Positions 8,276-17,170 of a stretch of 17,998 nt of DNA are shown piece by piece. The notes under the pieces were generated by a model. It was not told where the DNA came from. It did no database searches and saw only the letters and a list, made by a program, of their open reading frames with translations. How positions within the stretch are numbered: the first letter of the stretch is position 1; every line of letters starts with the position of its first letter. The DNA lies in contig JAMQCK010000671.1 in NCBI GenBank assembly GCA_024196135.1, positions 1 through 17,998 on the forward strand, read 5' to 3'. The position numbers and the translations under genes were made by a program. Origin of the DNA: Pleurotus ostreatus/Saccharomyces cerevisiae fusant. Taxonomy: Eukaryota; Opisthokonta.

Positions 8276-9815
8276 TCACGGAAAATCCAATCCCTTTGGA
8301 TCGTCGCTGATAGTCAGCTGTTCGAGGGAGACTAGGACTTGATCGTCGATGGTTCGTCGATCCTTCCTCGACACAAAGATATCGTACACCGCTTTCCGCA
8401 GCTCATCCTCGTCCTCGTTGCCTTCGAGGTTACCGTTGAAGTCAAGGCGCAGTCCCTCTAGATTGGGGAGGAGGGTGAGGGCGCCTTCTACTCCGCTATC
8501 CCGCGAGAGCGTCGCCAACATCGCACGCGATAAAGGCGAGGTTGTATCTATATCCACGCCCTCGAAGTGATAGATTTCGAGTTTCGTCAGATGCGGGATC
8601 GCTTGCATGCACGCAACGAATGCTGAAGGCTTCATATTTTCGACCTCCTTCAAGGCAAGCCGGCGTAACGATTTGCAACCCGATGACTGGCGAAGTAGGG
8701 TCATGAAGTTGTCCAGGACGGCCAGATCCGAGTCCTAGACCCCTTCGAGCGCAGCGTCTTCGAGATGAGGGGTGCTCATGTGCCGACAGAAGAAGATTGC
8801 GCCACTTTGTAGGCGAAGTCTTTCAAGGACTGGGAAAATGAAGGGAGGGCCATCGGGAATAGGCCCGAGCTCGTCGGCGAATAGCTTGAAGCAGCACAGT
8901 GTGCTGCTGCATGCGGCTATGGCGTTTAGGAAGGGTTCGAGAGGAGGTCGATGTATACCGACCATCCGGTCGCCACATGAGATAGAAAGCACGGCCAATG
9001 CCCAAGACGTTGGTAGTAGCACCCTGCGCGGCGTCGCAAGGTATTGGGCGGTGAAGGCGACGAGATTCTCGGCGCGTGTGAAGACATCGACGGGAAAGTC
9101 GATCTGAGAGTTGTCTTCGTCCGTCTTCGTCCAGAGATATAGTCAGGCGCCGAAGCGCGGGGAATTCATGCTGCGCTAGGGCAGCGCAGGCATGTACAGG
9201 CAGGCAGCTGAGCGCTGCGTCTTCCCATCGGTGGGCCTGAGCGCACAGGGTAGTCCACGCCTGATCGCTCCAATTCTGCGCAACTTCGGCGATACGCTCG
9301 GCACCAGCCACGAACGCATCGATTTCCAGGTCCACTGAAAGCTTCAATGGCGCTTGGCCCGTGCGAGCAAGTTCCATGGCCAACCTGTCCTCGCAGCCCG
9401 CGAGCGGATTCCACCCCGCGCCGAACCGCAGGGCCGTCCATAGTGATGGCGTATTTAGGGCGATGGACCGCCACATTGCGCACACGCAGGCAAAGTTGAG
9501 AACGCGCCGCCCCGCGGGCTCGTTGTCCCAGTCGTCTGGTAGGGCCAAGGAAAAGATCTCAGAGAGGATTTCGGGTGGCAGACGTCGCCAGACAGATAGG
9601 AGGGCATCGTGCGCCGGCAACTGCGCGAGTATAGCGCGTCTTTGAATCAGAAGGGTTTCGACTTTCTCGTCGATATCTTTCTGCAGATCGCGGAGTGCTT
9701 GAGACTTGTCCCGAATTACCCGCGCGTCGTGTTCAGTAGGCACGAACTGTGTGCGGTGTATTTGAGCATTTGCGACGGCACGCGCCTCGTTCAGAGCCTT
9801 TTCAATAGATTGCAT
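8276..9815 (-). pseudogene. F-box/LRR protein pseudogene (frameshift plus nonsense)
   Basis: The ATG at 9815 opens a typical Agaricomycete F-box protein: a charged coiled-coil-like helix (residues about 33-62), an F-box-like motif (LLSVWRRLPPEILSEIFSLA, about 72-91), the conserved VCAMWRSIALNTPSLW, then LRRs. At 9113-9132 a perfect 10-bp tandem duplication (GTCTTCGTCC twice, plus strand) shifts the frame. The homologous reading continues in the next frame (FPVDVFTRAENL, then LLPTSWALAVLSISCGD). That frame is cut by TAG at 8735-8737 and then resumes (SSGCKSLRRLAL, PLSRAMLATLSRDSG) to a stop at 8276. The whole matches the F-box gene at 2-1012, which has neither lesion, so both breaks are real relative to a paralogue. 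No GT...AG intron spans the duplication. A 54-nt GTCTAG...CCAG intron over the TAG would remove sequence that aligns as coding in the paralogue. A truncated F-box-only product from the first 230 or so codons is still possible. Confidence 0.82.
9113..9132. repeat. 10-bp tandem duplication causing the frameshift
   Basis: GTCTTCGTCC occurs twice in direct tandem inside the F-box pseudogene. The extra ten bases equal a +1 shift, which is the offset between the upstream frame (starting 9815) and the downstream frame (the reading through 9022). Confidence 0.85.
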
Positions 9816-10427
9816 AAGCAGAGGAGCTGTTTAGTAGTGTATTTTGAGTGGATTGTCTTAAGGCAAAACTGACGCGTACCTAGGAGCGCGACTTGGCACG
9901 CGCCGGGGGTTGGATTACGGGCGTGTCGAGTCGGGGTCTGGACGGCTGAGAGTGATATTCAGTAATCGCTTGAGCCCCATATAGAGGAAAGGACCAACAA
10001 ATGGGGTGTTCCTGGACGCCCTGGTAATCCCAATTTTGAGATAGAGTAAGAGGACAAGATGGGCGTGGACGCGACGCGTCACTGGGTCACAGCTCGTAAC
10101 ATGTGTAAATAGTCGCCGGCCTGGACCTACAGGCAGTCACGTCGGTGGCGCACATGGCCTGCGCGTCAGGGAGGATCCACGAGACACGACTGTGAGTAAT
10201 CTGTAGGCCATGTCGTACTCTAGGCGGCCATGGTCTACGATGTTTCGCTGCCCATCTGTTTAACTGAAATTCTCACGTGACCACATCGTTGCCGACTTCA
10301 ACCGTGGGAATAAGGTTTCTCTTGATTTGATGGTCAAGGCAAGGTCAAGGTAGCGCGCCTTCACTTGACCGCAACCATCATCCATCGTCAACACGCCACA
10401 CACACCCATCTCGCTCCAGGCCTGGAA
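9816..10427. promoter_or_regulatory. divergent intergenic region (F-box pseudogene and MYND gene)
   Basis: The two genes diverge from this 612-bp gap. It contains TCACGTGA (10273-10280), a palindrome with the CACGTG core bound by bHLH factors of the Cbf1/USF type, about 150 nt upstream of the MYND gene start. It also contains ACGCGT (10074-10079), which matches the MCB cell-cycle box. The direct repeat AAGGTCAAGG-like sequence near 10333-10351 lies between the E-box and the start. All are short motifs and may be chance. No gene is visible in the gap. Confidence 0.4.
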
Positions 10428-12314
10428 ATGTCCCTTAAACTACCAGAGACGACCCTTGCCTACTTGCGATCGTCCCTCGTGAGTTACAACAGAACGATGA
10501 CTGCGTCGAACGCCGCGGAACGAGCACGATACGAAACAGAACGCGAATATATGGCAACATTTCTGGCCATTCGTGGCGATGTCGGCGCCTTAAACAACAA
10601 TCCTTTCATGATCGCGCAGGACAGCCTGCATCTTGGTACCTCCTCCGTAGCTCAAGCATTGGATGCCATCGCCGGGTTAGCGGGCCTTCTCTGGTTCGTC
10701 GACGAATCAGCGAGTAAAGCTCGAGACGACGCCCTCAGGCTTTTGAAAGCTACCTGGTTCTCCCTCATTCTGTGGATCGACTTCCTGCGACCAGGACAAG
10801 GTCACTTTAAGCCCGATCGTGCTCATGTTCAGGCGATACTGCATCTGCTACTCCGTATCTCTTATTGGAAAGGACAACTATCCGACCTGCTATTTCAAAC
10901 TGCCGGAGTTTACACGTGGACTATGTGGCTCTGGTTGCACGCGTCCGACATATACGATCTGTCCAAGGCTGGCGCAAACGCCAGCGAGGATTATCTGGAC
11001 TGGCATTCGACGTTATCACTTGCGACTGAGCAGTTCATACTCGATTACCAGCAGGGAGAGCACCCTATTCTTGATCCTGTCCCCGCTCAGCATGCCTTCG
11101 GAGCTGTGAAGCATAAGTACCGTCGACTACTTACACTTGTAATCGGTGGCGTGTTGCATGTTCCTCGTCTTGCGACCTCGCCTGGAACAAAGCCATGGAC
11201 ATCCGATGCACTGCGTACGGTTGTGGATCGGGTGGGCCTACTGGGGGCCATCGTAGTGGCTGCGGACCTGGACATGGGTGTCAAGGCGCAGGACATGGAG
11301 GTTTTGGTGCACCTCATCCGAACGCTGCAACTCACTCCAGGGGGAAAAGAGGCCGCTTGCTGTGTCTGCGACCTGATATTCTGGATCTGCAACGCAGCAA
11401 CAGATCACAAACCGCTTCTCTGGTCTTTGCAGTGCGACATCTTCCCTTTGCTGATATCTCTCGCGAAAATCGATCATGGCGTGGGGGAGGGCGCCATAGA
11501 TCACTCGGTCGTACCGCTCCTACAGCATATCGCTTCCCGGACGGTCCTGTACCCCATCGCACAAGCTTTCGAACAATATCGGCATGGGTCATCATTCAGC
11601 ATGTTGAGGATCAAAGGTGCCGACGACTGGGCAAGCGCAGACGACATCATTGCTCTTCGAAGGCAGATTATGGAGAGACCACATCCCGCGAGGTGCTCTC
11701 ACGAGGTTTGTTTGTACATTTGTCCACCTTGCGACTTTAGTGATAATCTTGCGCAGTCCTGCAGCGCGACGCCGTCCGCCGAAGTGGTTTTCCGACGATG
11801 CCCTTGCTATAACGCTTATTATTGCTCTGTCTCCTGCCAGCGACAAGATCGGTCCCGACACAAGCTGATGTGTGCCGTACGAAAGGGCGCGGATGGAAGG
11901 TATCACTCTTCCGCTGCGCTTAATTGCAGTCCAGGTGAGCGTCATTGTACACTATGGCGGACACGTACAACTGATACTCCGGCAGACGACTCCTTCTTAA
12001 CACCCAAGGTCGTGCACTTCATCCAAGAAATCACCTCACATTATGTAGAGCAGCATATGGAGGACATCCTCGCCACTGTCAGGCAGCAAATACCCGCGGG
12101 TCCGAAACTGGCGGACCATATCCAAATTCACGTGGATTTCGATAACCAGGTAGCGCCTACTCACAGCCTCTACGTCGTGCCTCGCGTGATGGAGGATGGT
12201 CCTCGTCACGATTACCTTCGAGATGAAGAGATAGAGGTAAGGGTCTTTGCTGAGCTCGGCGACCACAGGAAGGCAGGCTTCGTTCTCGCCAAGGTCTACG
12301 CTTTCGCTCGGTAA
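10428..12314 (+). CDS. MYND-type zinc-finger protein
   Basis: Proposed CDS join(10428..11705, 11757..11934, 11986..12314), 594 residues. The frame is open across both 51-nt introns, but splicing is favoured: GTTTGT...GCGCAG and GTGAGC...GGCAG with a CTGAT branch. Removing the first intron brings the MYND ligands to normal spacing. The finger spans residues 423-465 with ligands C423, C428, C441, C443, C449, C453, H461 and C465. The segment RRCPCYNAYYCS has C-x-C where most MYND fingers have C-x2-C. Residues 1-420 are helical and leucine-rich, typical of the large Agaricomycete family in which MYND sits near the C-terminus of a long helical region. MYND fingers bind proline-rich partners; the role here is unknown. 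I chose the first in-frame ATG (10428). The frame is open from further upstream without an ATG. Confidence 0.82.
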   Translation: MSLKLPETTLAYLRSSLVSYNRTMTASNAAERARYETEREYMATFLAIRGDVGALNNNPFMIAQDSLHLGTSSVAQALDAIAGLAGLLWFVDESASKARDDALRLLKATWFSLILWIDFLRPGQGHFKPDRAHVQAILHLLLRISYWKGQLSDLLFQTAGVYTWTMWLWLHASDIYDLSKAGANASEDYLDWHSTLSLATEQFILDYQQGEHPILDPVPAQHAFGAVKHKYRRLLTLVIGGVLHVPRLATSPGTKPWTSDALRTVVDRVGLLGAIVVAADLDMGVKAQDMEVLVHLIRTLQLTPGGKEAACCVCDLIFWICNAATDHKPLLWSLQCDIFPLLISLAKIDHGVGEGAIDHSVVPLLQHIASRTVLYPIAQAFEQYRHGSSFSMLRIKGADDWASADDIIALRRQIMERPHPARCSHEVCLYICPPCDFSDNLAQSCSATPSAEVVFRRCPCYNAYYCSVSCQRQDRSRHKLMCAVRKGADGRYHSSAALNCSPGERHCTLWRTRTTDTPADDSFLTPKVVHFIQEITSHYVEQHMEDILATVRQQIPAGPKLADHIQIHVDFDNQVAPTHSLYVVPRVMEDGPRHDYLRDEEIEVRVFAELGDHRKAGFVLAKVYAFAR

Positions 12315-12526
12315 CACAATGACGGACCAGTGACTTCTATTGGATACAATTGCCCCAAGACGCAGCTGAAGTGGAATTGACCCTCCCTCTACTTACGTAG
12401 CGTAATCTCCGCGTAGCATAGCATCGCAAAATATATCTCCATCGTGTCATGTCGATAGCTCTATACATACGGCCTCCAATAGAATCAAACAGATGACGCG
12501 GGACTACCTACGTGCACGCCTGAAAT

Positions 12527-13630
12527 TTAGAACAATGTCTTCTTGAACCACTGAACAGCTTGCTCGAACGCGCCCTCATACCCTGCCTTCACTTCGGGAT
12601 ACGCCAGATTGGGACGCGCAGCGAAGCCGTGCGCAGTGCCTTGCAAATACGCATCAGCCAGACGCGCCGACAGAGACGCAACTCGGCTTACCAGGATACA
12701 CCTTGAACTCGTAGTCCACGTAGTCGGCCTTGCCCTTTCGCTCGGCAAAGATGGCCTCGGCATGGTCGATCTGCTTTTGCTTGATGTTGTCGTCGTCTGC
12801 GGCGGAGAACAGTCAGCGACCGGTGTACGCTGACATGCAAAAGGATCCATACCCTCAGCGAGCGCCCAGGATACGGGGACTCGTATAGCCCTGAGCTGCT
12901 CGTCCTTGTACCCGCCTGGGTGGGCGAGGACCGCGCTCTGTATAAGGCTAGTCGCGGCTATCGGGTATAGCACGTTGCCGCCGTAGCAATAGCTGCGACG
13001 CACGAGATCATCAGCTATTTTGTGCCGCGCATATATTCACTAAAAACTTACCCGACTGCACCGACGCTGGTGTACTTGTATTCCCCGCGGATACGTTCGA
13101 TGAACTGCCGGTCGAGTACTTCAGCCATTGATCCTGGTCCGCAGCCTAAACACTGACCTGCGTCGCCCGAGCCGCCGCTTTCGAGGGCTTGTTGCGCAAT
13201 ACGGTTGGTAGGCGGGTGATGAGAATCCAGAAGAATTTGAGGTACGTCCACCACGAGATCTTCACGCCCGCCCTGTCCGGCAGCTCGAGTTCGTCTGCGC
13301 CTACGGGAGGACCCGCTGTATACCCCCATGTCAGTAAAGCTCCGATTCCCTTCATTCCAAGAAAATATACCCACGAACGAATAGATTCGGCACCCAGACG
13401 TCACACCCAAGTTCCTGGGAGAAACGGTCGGCCATAATCTTCGAGTTGACCAGGTTAAGGCCAAAAATATCGGTCAAGAGGACGATAGCATGTGTCGAGG
13501 GCGCCCACTGCTCTGCTGCTGGTTTCGGGGACGCGAGATACGCGTCCACCGTCAGGTCGCTGGCAGAGCGCATGACGCCCTTGGGCTCGCCCGGGAGGAC
13601 GACGCCACGGACACAGTTTGGGCACGACAT
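12527..13630 (-). CDS. dienelactone hydrolase family protein
   Basis: Proposed CDS complement(join(12527..12639, 12692..12796, 12853..12992, 13052..13104, 13158..13315, 13375..13630)), 274 residues, six exons with introns of 52-59 nt. The N-terminus (MSCPNCVRG...PKG) is typical of fungal DLH proteins. The DLH signatures are IVLLTDIFGLNL, VWVPNLF-PGPPV, the nucleophile elbow GYCYGG with Cys158, the acidic segment WALAEDDD (catalytic Asp near 203-205) and the His in GTAHGF (His241). The two codons around the active-site elbow are completed across introns, so the model stands on the splice sites. The family hydrolyses dienelactones and other ester or lactone substrates in the cytosol. The natural substrate of most fungal members is unknown. 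There is no signal peptide. The gene converges with the MYND gene (212 nt between stops). Confidence 0.88.
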
Positions 13631-14271
13631 AGCGTGGTGAGAGCGTACGGAGACGAGAAGCGGGGGAGAGAGATTGATAGAGTGTGCGTGAGCGCGCAAA
13701 GCGAGACGCCTGGTCACGACGGTGCGAAGAAAGAAAGCAGGGAGCGCCACTGCCACCATCAGGCGCTGATTCAACCTTCTTAAACCTCTATTTGAGTCCT
13801 GGGCGGTACGCAGCCGATACGATGACAGCGGGAAATGTCTGTCATTGCGAGCGTTCGATACGACAGAGGGCGACTTTTCCGCGTAGGAGATACGAGCGGT
13901 AGTTGGGAGAAGATGGTGAGCGCGGTGGGCCAACCGCGTCTGACATCACGGCGATTTGTCACGGTCGGGGTCACACAAATGGCCGACCTCCGCGCGTTGG
14001 TGGGCTTCGAGACTTGTTGAAGCTGTTCGGGATCGCTCAGACGTGTGCTCGAAACTCGGAAGGTAGACGCGACTGGGTCAGAAGCCGGACAGAGATAGAC
14101 TACGCGGGCGTAGGAACAAGTATCGCCTTCATCGACATCGAAGCAGCCTCTCCATGCCCCGACTTTATGCGAACAGTCGCGTTCTCTTCCCCACTATGAT
14201 GCAGTGTATAGATCGCTAGGCTGGCAAGAAGCTGCAAAGTAATATAGAGGGCAAGACAAGCAAGATAGATC
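13631..14271. other. intergenic gap upstream of the DLH gene
   Basis: This 641-nt gap is the promoter side of the DLH gene and the 3' flank of VPS72. Only short open frames without recognisable features occur here. I see no repeat, tRNA or clear motif. Confidence 0.5.
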
Positions 14272-16042
14272 TCAGCCGGTATACGCCCCCAGCTCCCTAT
14301 TCCACGAAAACTGGTGATCCAGCACGGCCGTCAGCGTCTTGTACGCCTTCACATTGGCGAACGGCACGCCCGTGCGCGGGTCGATATACGGTGCGAGGCG
14401 CCCAGTGATGGGACATATGTGGCGGATGCGAGCTGAGGAGTGTGGGTTAGCAAGAACGAATGAATTTGACAGCGGAAGGCGACAGAAAGTACGAAGCAGC
14501 AACGAACACCACGCACCAGTCGGTCTCCTCGTCGACGTATACGCCTTTACGCTCGTCCACTCTACATGGTCGCCGAATACTGCGCTCATAGTCTCTGACC
14601 ATCGCGGTTCCGCCGCGTCCTTCGACTGTCCGAGCTCGTGCACGAGATAACTCTTTGCGACTTTCTCGCGTATCTCGATGGTGGGTGGTTCGAGAGTGGG
14701 AGGAGGCGCTTGGGAGGGCACAGCGTTGAGGGTCGATGGGTAGAGTTGCATCGGAGGAGAGGTCGCTTGCGAGGGAGTAAGGAGATGTGATGACGAGCCT
14801 GCAGTATTGGAGTCTTGAGCGTAGACGTGAGGTTTGTAGTATGGCAAAGGCGACGTGATGGGTTGTCGAGCTTCTGGCGTAGGGTAGTACCCTGAAAATG
14901 GATAATGCGACGAAGCAGACAGCTCTGCGAGAGATACGTCCAAGGCGGATGATGGCGGGGCGGAGGCCGATGGGTTGTTCTCGTATGCACGAGGATCTTC
15001 GTGTGGTTGGTATAACTGCGGAGATGCTGGTAATGGCGGAGGCGGGAGCGGAGGAGGCGGCCCATTCGGATCTGGCAAGCGCGTCACAACCTCTTCTGCG
15101 CGGCTCACCCAACGGACCAGCGGGCCAGTCAACTTCTGCTTCGCCACGCGCGCCTTCCGCCGCTTCTCCTCTTCACGCTTGAGGTAGTCTCGATGCTCTG
15201 TGACATTGCCCTCCTCGTTATCGAGCGCGCGACGGATGAGCTCGGCTTGAGTGAACGATCGCTCCTCTGTGCGCTTTCTCGGGCCTTGAGTTGCCTGAAA
15301 GCATTCATGATTAGTCCCATTTTAAAGCAGGGTATCCCCACGCACCTTCTTCCTCGCGATATCCTTCAGCTTGATCGCCGTCGCGGTCGTGCTTTGCATC
15401 GTATGCGCGCGCGAGCTGTGTCGCTCTCCTGTGATCTCCAGATCGTTCTTGTTTTTCCCCTTCTTCCTCCTTTTGCCTGGAGAGCCTGCGAAGGCGACCT
15501 TGCGCTTGTTGCGCTTTGCCTCTTTGCTCGTGGATGCATGGGACTCTTCTGGGTTGAAGGTTGCGCGGAGACGCGCGTTGGCTGCCGCTGTAACCTTCTC
15601 AACTTGTGATCGAGTAGCCTAGGACGTAGGTGAGCATAGTGACCTCAATAAGATGAGCCACTACGCACCTGCTTCTCCCTCTTCTCCTCTTCCTGCACTA
15701 CGCGCTCTGCGTCTACTTCTTCCTCACTCGCGGTCTTGTCGCTATCGCTCGCGAAGTCTTCGTCGAACGCGTCGCCTTCGTCTGCTCGGTTTCATGAGCT
15801 CGCGCAGCGCATCCTGTCTCATGGGACGCACCTTGCGCCTCGAAGTCCGAGTCATCCTCGAACGTATCCGCCTTATCCTGCGCACCAGCTAAGAGTTCTT
15901 GCAAACTACATAGAGTCAGCCTCACGCAGCACTGCATCTCCGCGTCCTGCACGCACCGATTCCCCGCCGTACTTCTTCTCGAACGACGTGTCACCAAGAG
16001 CTCTTCGGGGGACTCGTCCATCTCTGGTTGTTCAGGATCCAT
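14272..16042 (-). CDS. VPS72: VPS72/YL1, SWR1 complex subunit
   Basis: Proposed CDS complement(join(14272..14432, 14517..15294, 15346..15618, 15669..15781, 15832..15905, 15957..16042)), 494 residues, introns of 84, 51, 50, 50 and 51 nt. The N-terminus has the YL1 signature RRSRRSTAGNR (residues 19-29). It is followed by a very acidic region (DTFEDDSDFEAQDEGDAFDE), which in this family binds H2A.Z-H2B. A basic Lys/Arg block, a helical KREEEKRRKARVAKQK segment and a Pro/Ser-rich linker follow. The YL1 C-terminal domain comes last: ICPITGRLAPYIDPRTGVPF (residues 447-466), then NVKAYKTLTAVLDHQFSW to the stop. Vps72 hands H2A.Z to the SWR1 remodeller in the nucleus. The start at 16042 is the first ATG in frame before the signature. 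The first and last introns are stop-free in frame. Confidence 0.9.
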
Positions 16043-16425
16043 CTCTTCTCGTGTCAGGTTCGTCTCCAGTCGTGTCGGTGTCAAGAGTTCGAGGCCCACG
16101 TTTCACGCAGCAACCAACCACCCAAATGCAGTACAATGCCCACCAACCAGCCCGCGCACGCAATGCCCGCCAGTCGATTCGCAAGATGGAGGCGAGAACC
16201 AAAGAGCCGGAGTTGTCGGCAACACGGTGGATCGACCACCTCTTGCCGGACGGAGCCAAAAGCGTTCCCCGAGAGAGTGATCCGGCGTCGCGTGCAACCC
16301 ACGTTCTATCTGCCTTTGTCTGTTTATAGCGAAGTCCGCATTTGGAAGGTATTCTGCTTCCGGGGGAGGGAAATGGGCTGGAAGGTGTACTAGCCCTGAT
16401 TCGAGCGTGAAAGAGTTCGGCTGCT

Positions 16426-16656
16426 ATGGAAGGTGCACAGCTCATTGCAGGACCGGACTACGCGAAGGTCTTCGTTCCCTTCCTCGCGGCAGATCCGTAT
16501 ACAGAATGGCCATCGTTCAGCATGGTAGGCTGGTCGTGCCCTCAACTAGCACAGCGGTATCCTGGCGTCTGTACTTCCGGATCTCCTGTATACCAGTATG
16601 CGCCACCATCGCGTCTGCGCAGCTTCCAAATCCATGCTCACCAACTCATGTCCTGA
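16426..16656 (+). CDS. possible small orphan protein, 76 residues
   Basis: The open frame runs from an ATG at 16426 to a TGA at 16656. The early codons look plausibly coding (GC-ending in gcg aag gtc ttc). The sequence (KVFVPFLAADPYTEWPSF) matches nothing I know and has no signal peptide, membrane segment or domain. It could be a chance frame or one exon of a larger gene that I cannot join. Confidence 0.2.
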   Translation: MEGAQLIAGPDYAKVFVPFLAADPYTEWPSFSMVGWSCPQLAQRYPGVCTSGSPVYQYAPPSRLRSFQIHAHQLMS

Positions 16657-16690
16657 TAACGGCAGAATGAGGGCGCTCGATAACCCCAGT

Positions 16691-16790
16691 CCTGACACAA
16701 GTCTCGTCAGGCCTGACAGGCCAGTGGAGACCGCATGGGGCGCGATGCGTACCGACGCCAAACTGACGCAGAGACGGTAGCCTGACGCAG
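16691..16790. repeat. cluster of CCTGAC inverted and direct repeats
   Basis: GTCAGGCCTGAC at 16706-16717 is a perfect 12-bp palindrome. It overlaps GGCCTG-A-CAGGCC at 16710-16722, a perfect hairpin arm pair with a one-base loop. Another CCTGAC lies at 16691-16696, and CTGACGCAG occurs at 16763-16771 and 16782-16790. GTCTC (16701-16705) and GAGAC (16727-16731) bracket the palindromes. Confidence 0.6.
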
Positions 16791-17170
16791 TTGGACTCTA
16801 TTGACCGACAAGAAGCACACGGTCTATCGTCTGCTGATCTTCCTCAGCAGGGCAAACTATTCAATCTTCCCCGGACCATTCACACTCGAGCGTTTCATCA
16901 TGGTCATCCCCATTCCACGAGGGCGCGATATGTTATAGGTATGTCCATAGGAGAGTACACTACCCGTCAACTATGGACCCAGTAAGTAAAATAAATAAGC
17001 TCCTCAACCTCATCGTGCCATTAGCATTTTGAGTAGAAATACAGTGCCTCTAGTTCATCAGCAACAATGCCCCCCGGAAGGCAATAGGTATGGTGGATGC
17101 GTGGGTAATAAATGCAACAACAACATCATGCGACGGACGAGAGTGAATATGCATGGGATGCGCCGCACGC

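Larger units (their letters stand above)
16043..17170. other. 1.1-kb gap upstream of VPS72
   Basis: This is the largest gap in the window. It holds the VPS72 promoter side and the 3' flank of the permease gene. It contains one possible small open frame (16426-16656) and a cluster of CCTGAC-type inverted repeats (16691-16790), described separately. Nothing else is recognisable. Confidence 0.5.

Noticed and set aside
8684..8737. A 54-nt intron (GTCTAG...CCAG) that would remove the TAG in the F-box pseudogene
   Set aside because: The donor is poor, and the removed segment aligns with coding sequence in the paralogue. It would not cure the upstream frameshift anyway.
10365..10427. Upstream extension of the MYND protein from 10365
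   Set aside because: The extension begins at TTG, not ATG. The first in-frame ATG is at 10428.
14447..15112. 221-codon minus-strand frame ending in VDERKGVYVDEETDW
   Set aside because: The end looks protein-like, but the frame overlaps VPS72 exon 5. Only the VPS72 frame joins to the YL1 C-terminal domain across 14433-14516.
15346..15618. Apparent frameshift inside VPS72 exon 4
   Set aside because: On re-reading the gcgcgcgc run the frame is continuous to KLKDIARKK. The shift was a reading slip.
15736..16329. 197-codon plus-strand open frame
   Set aside because: It is antisense to VPS72 exons 1-3 and is low-complexity Ser/Arg/Pro. The YL1 signature lies on the other strand.
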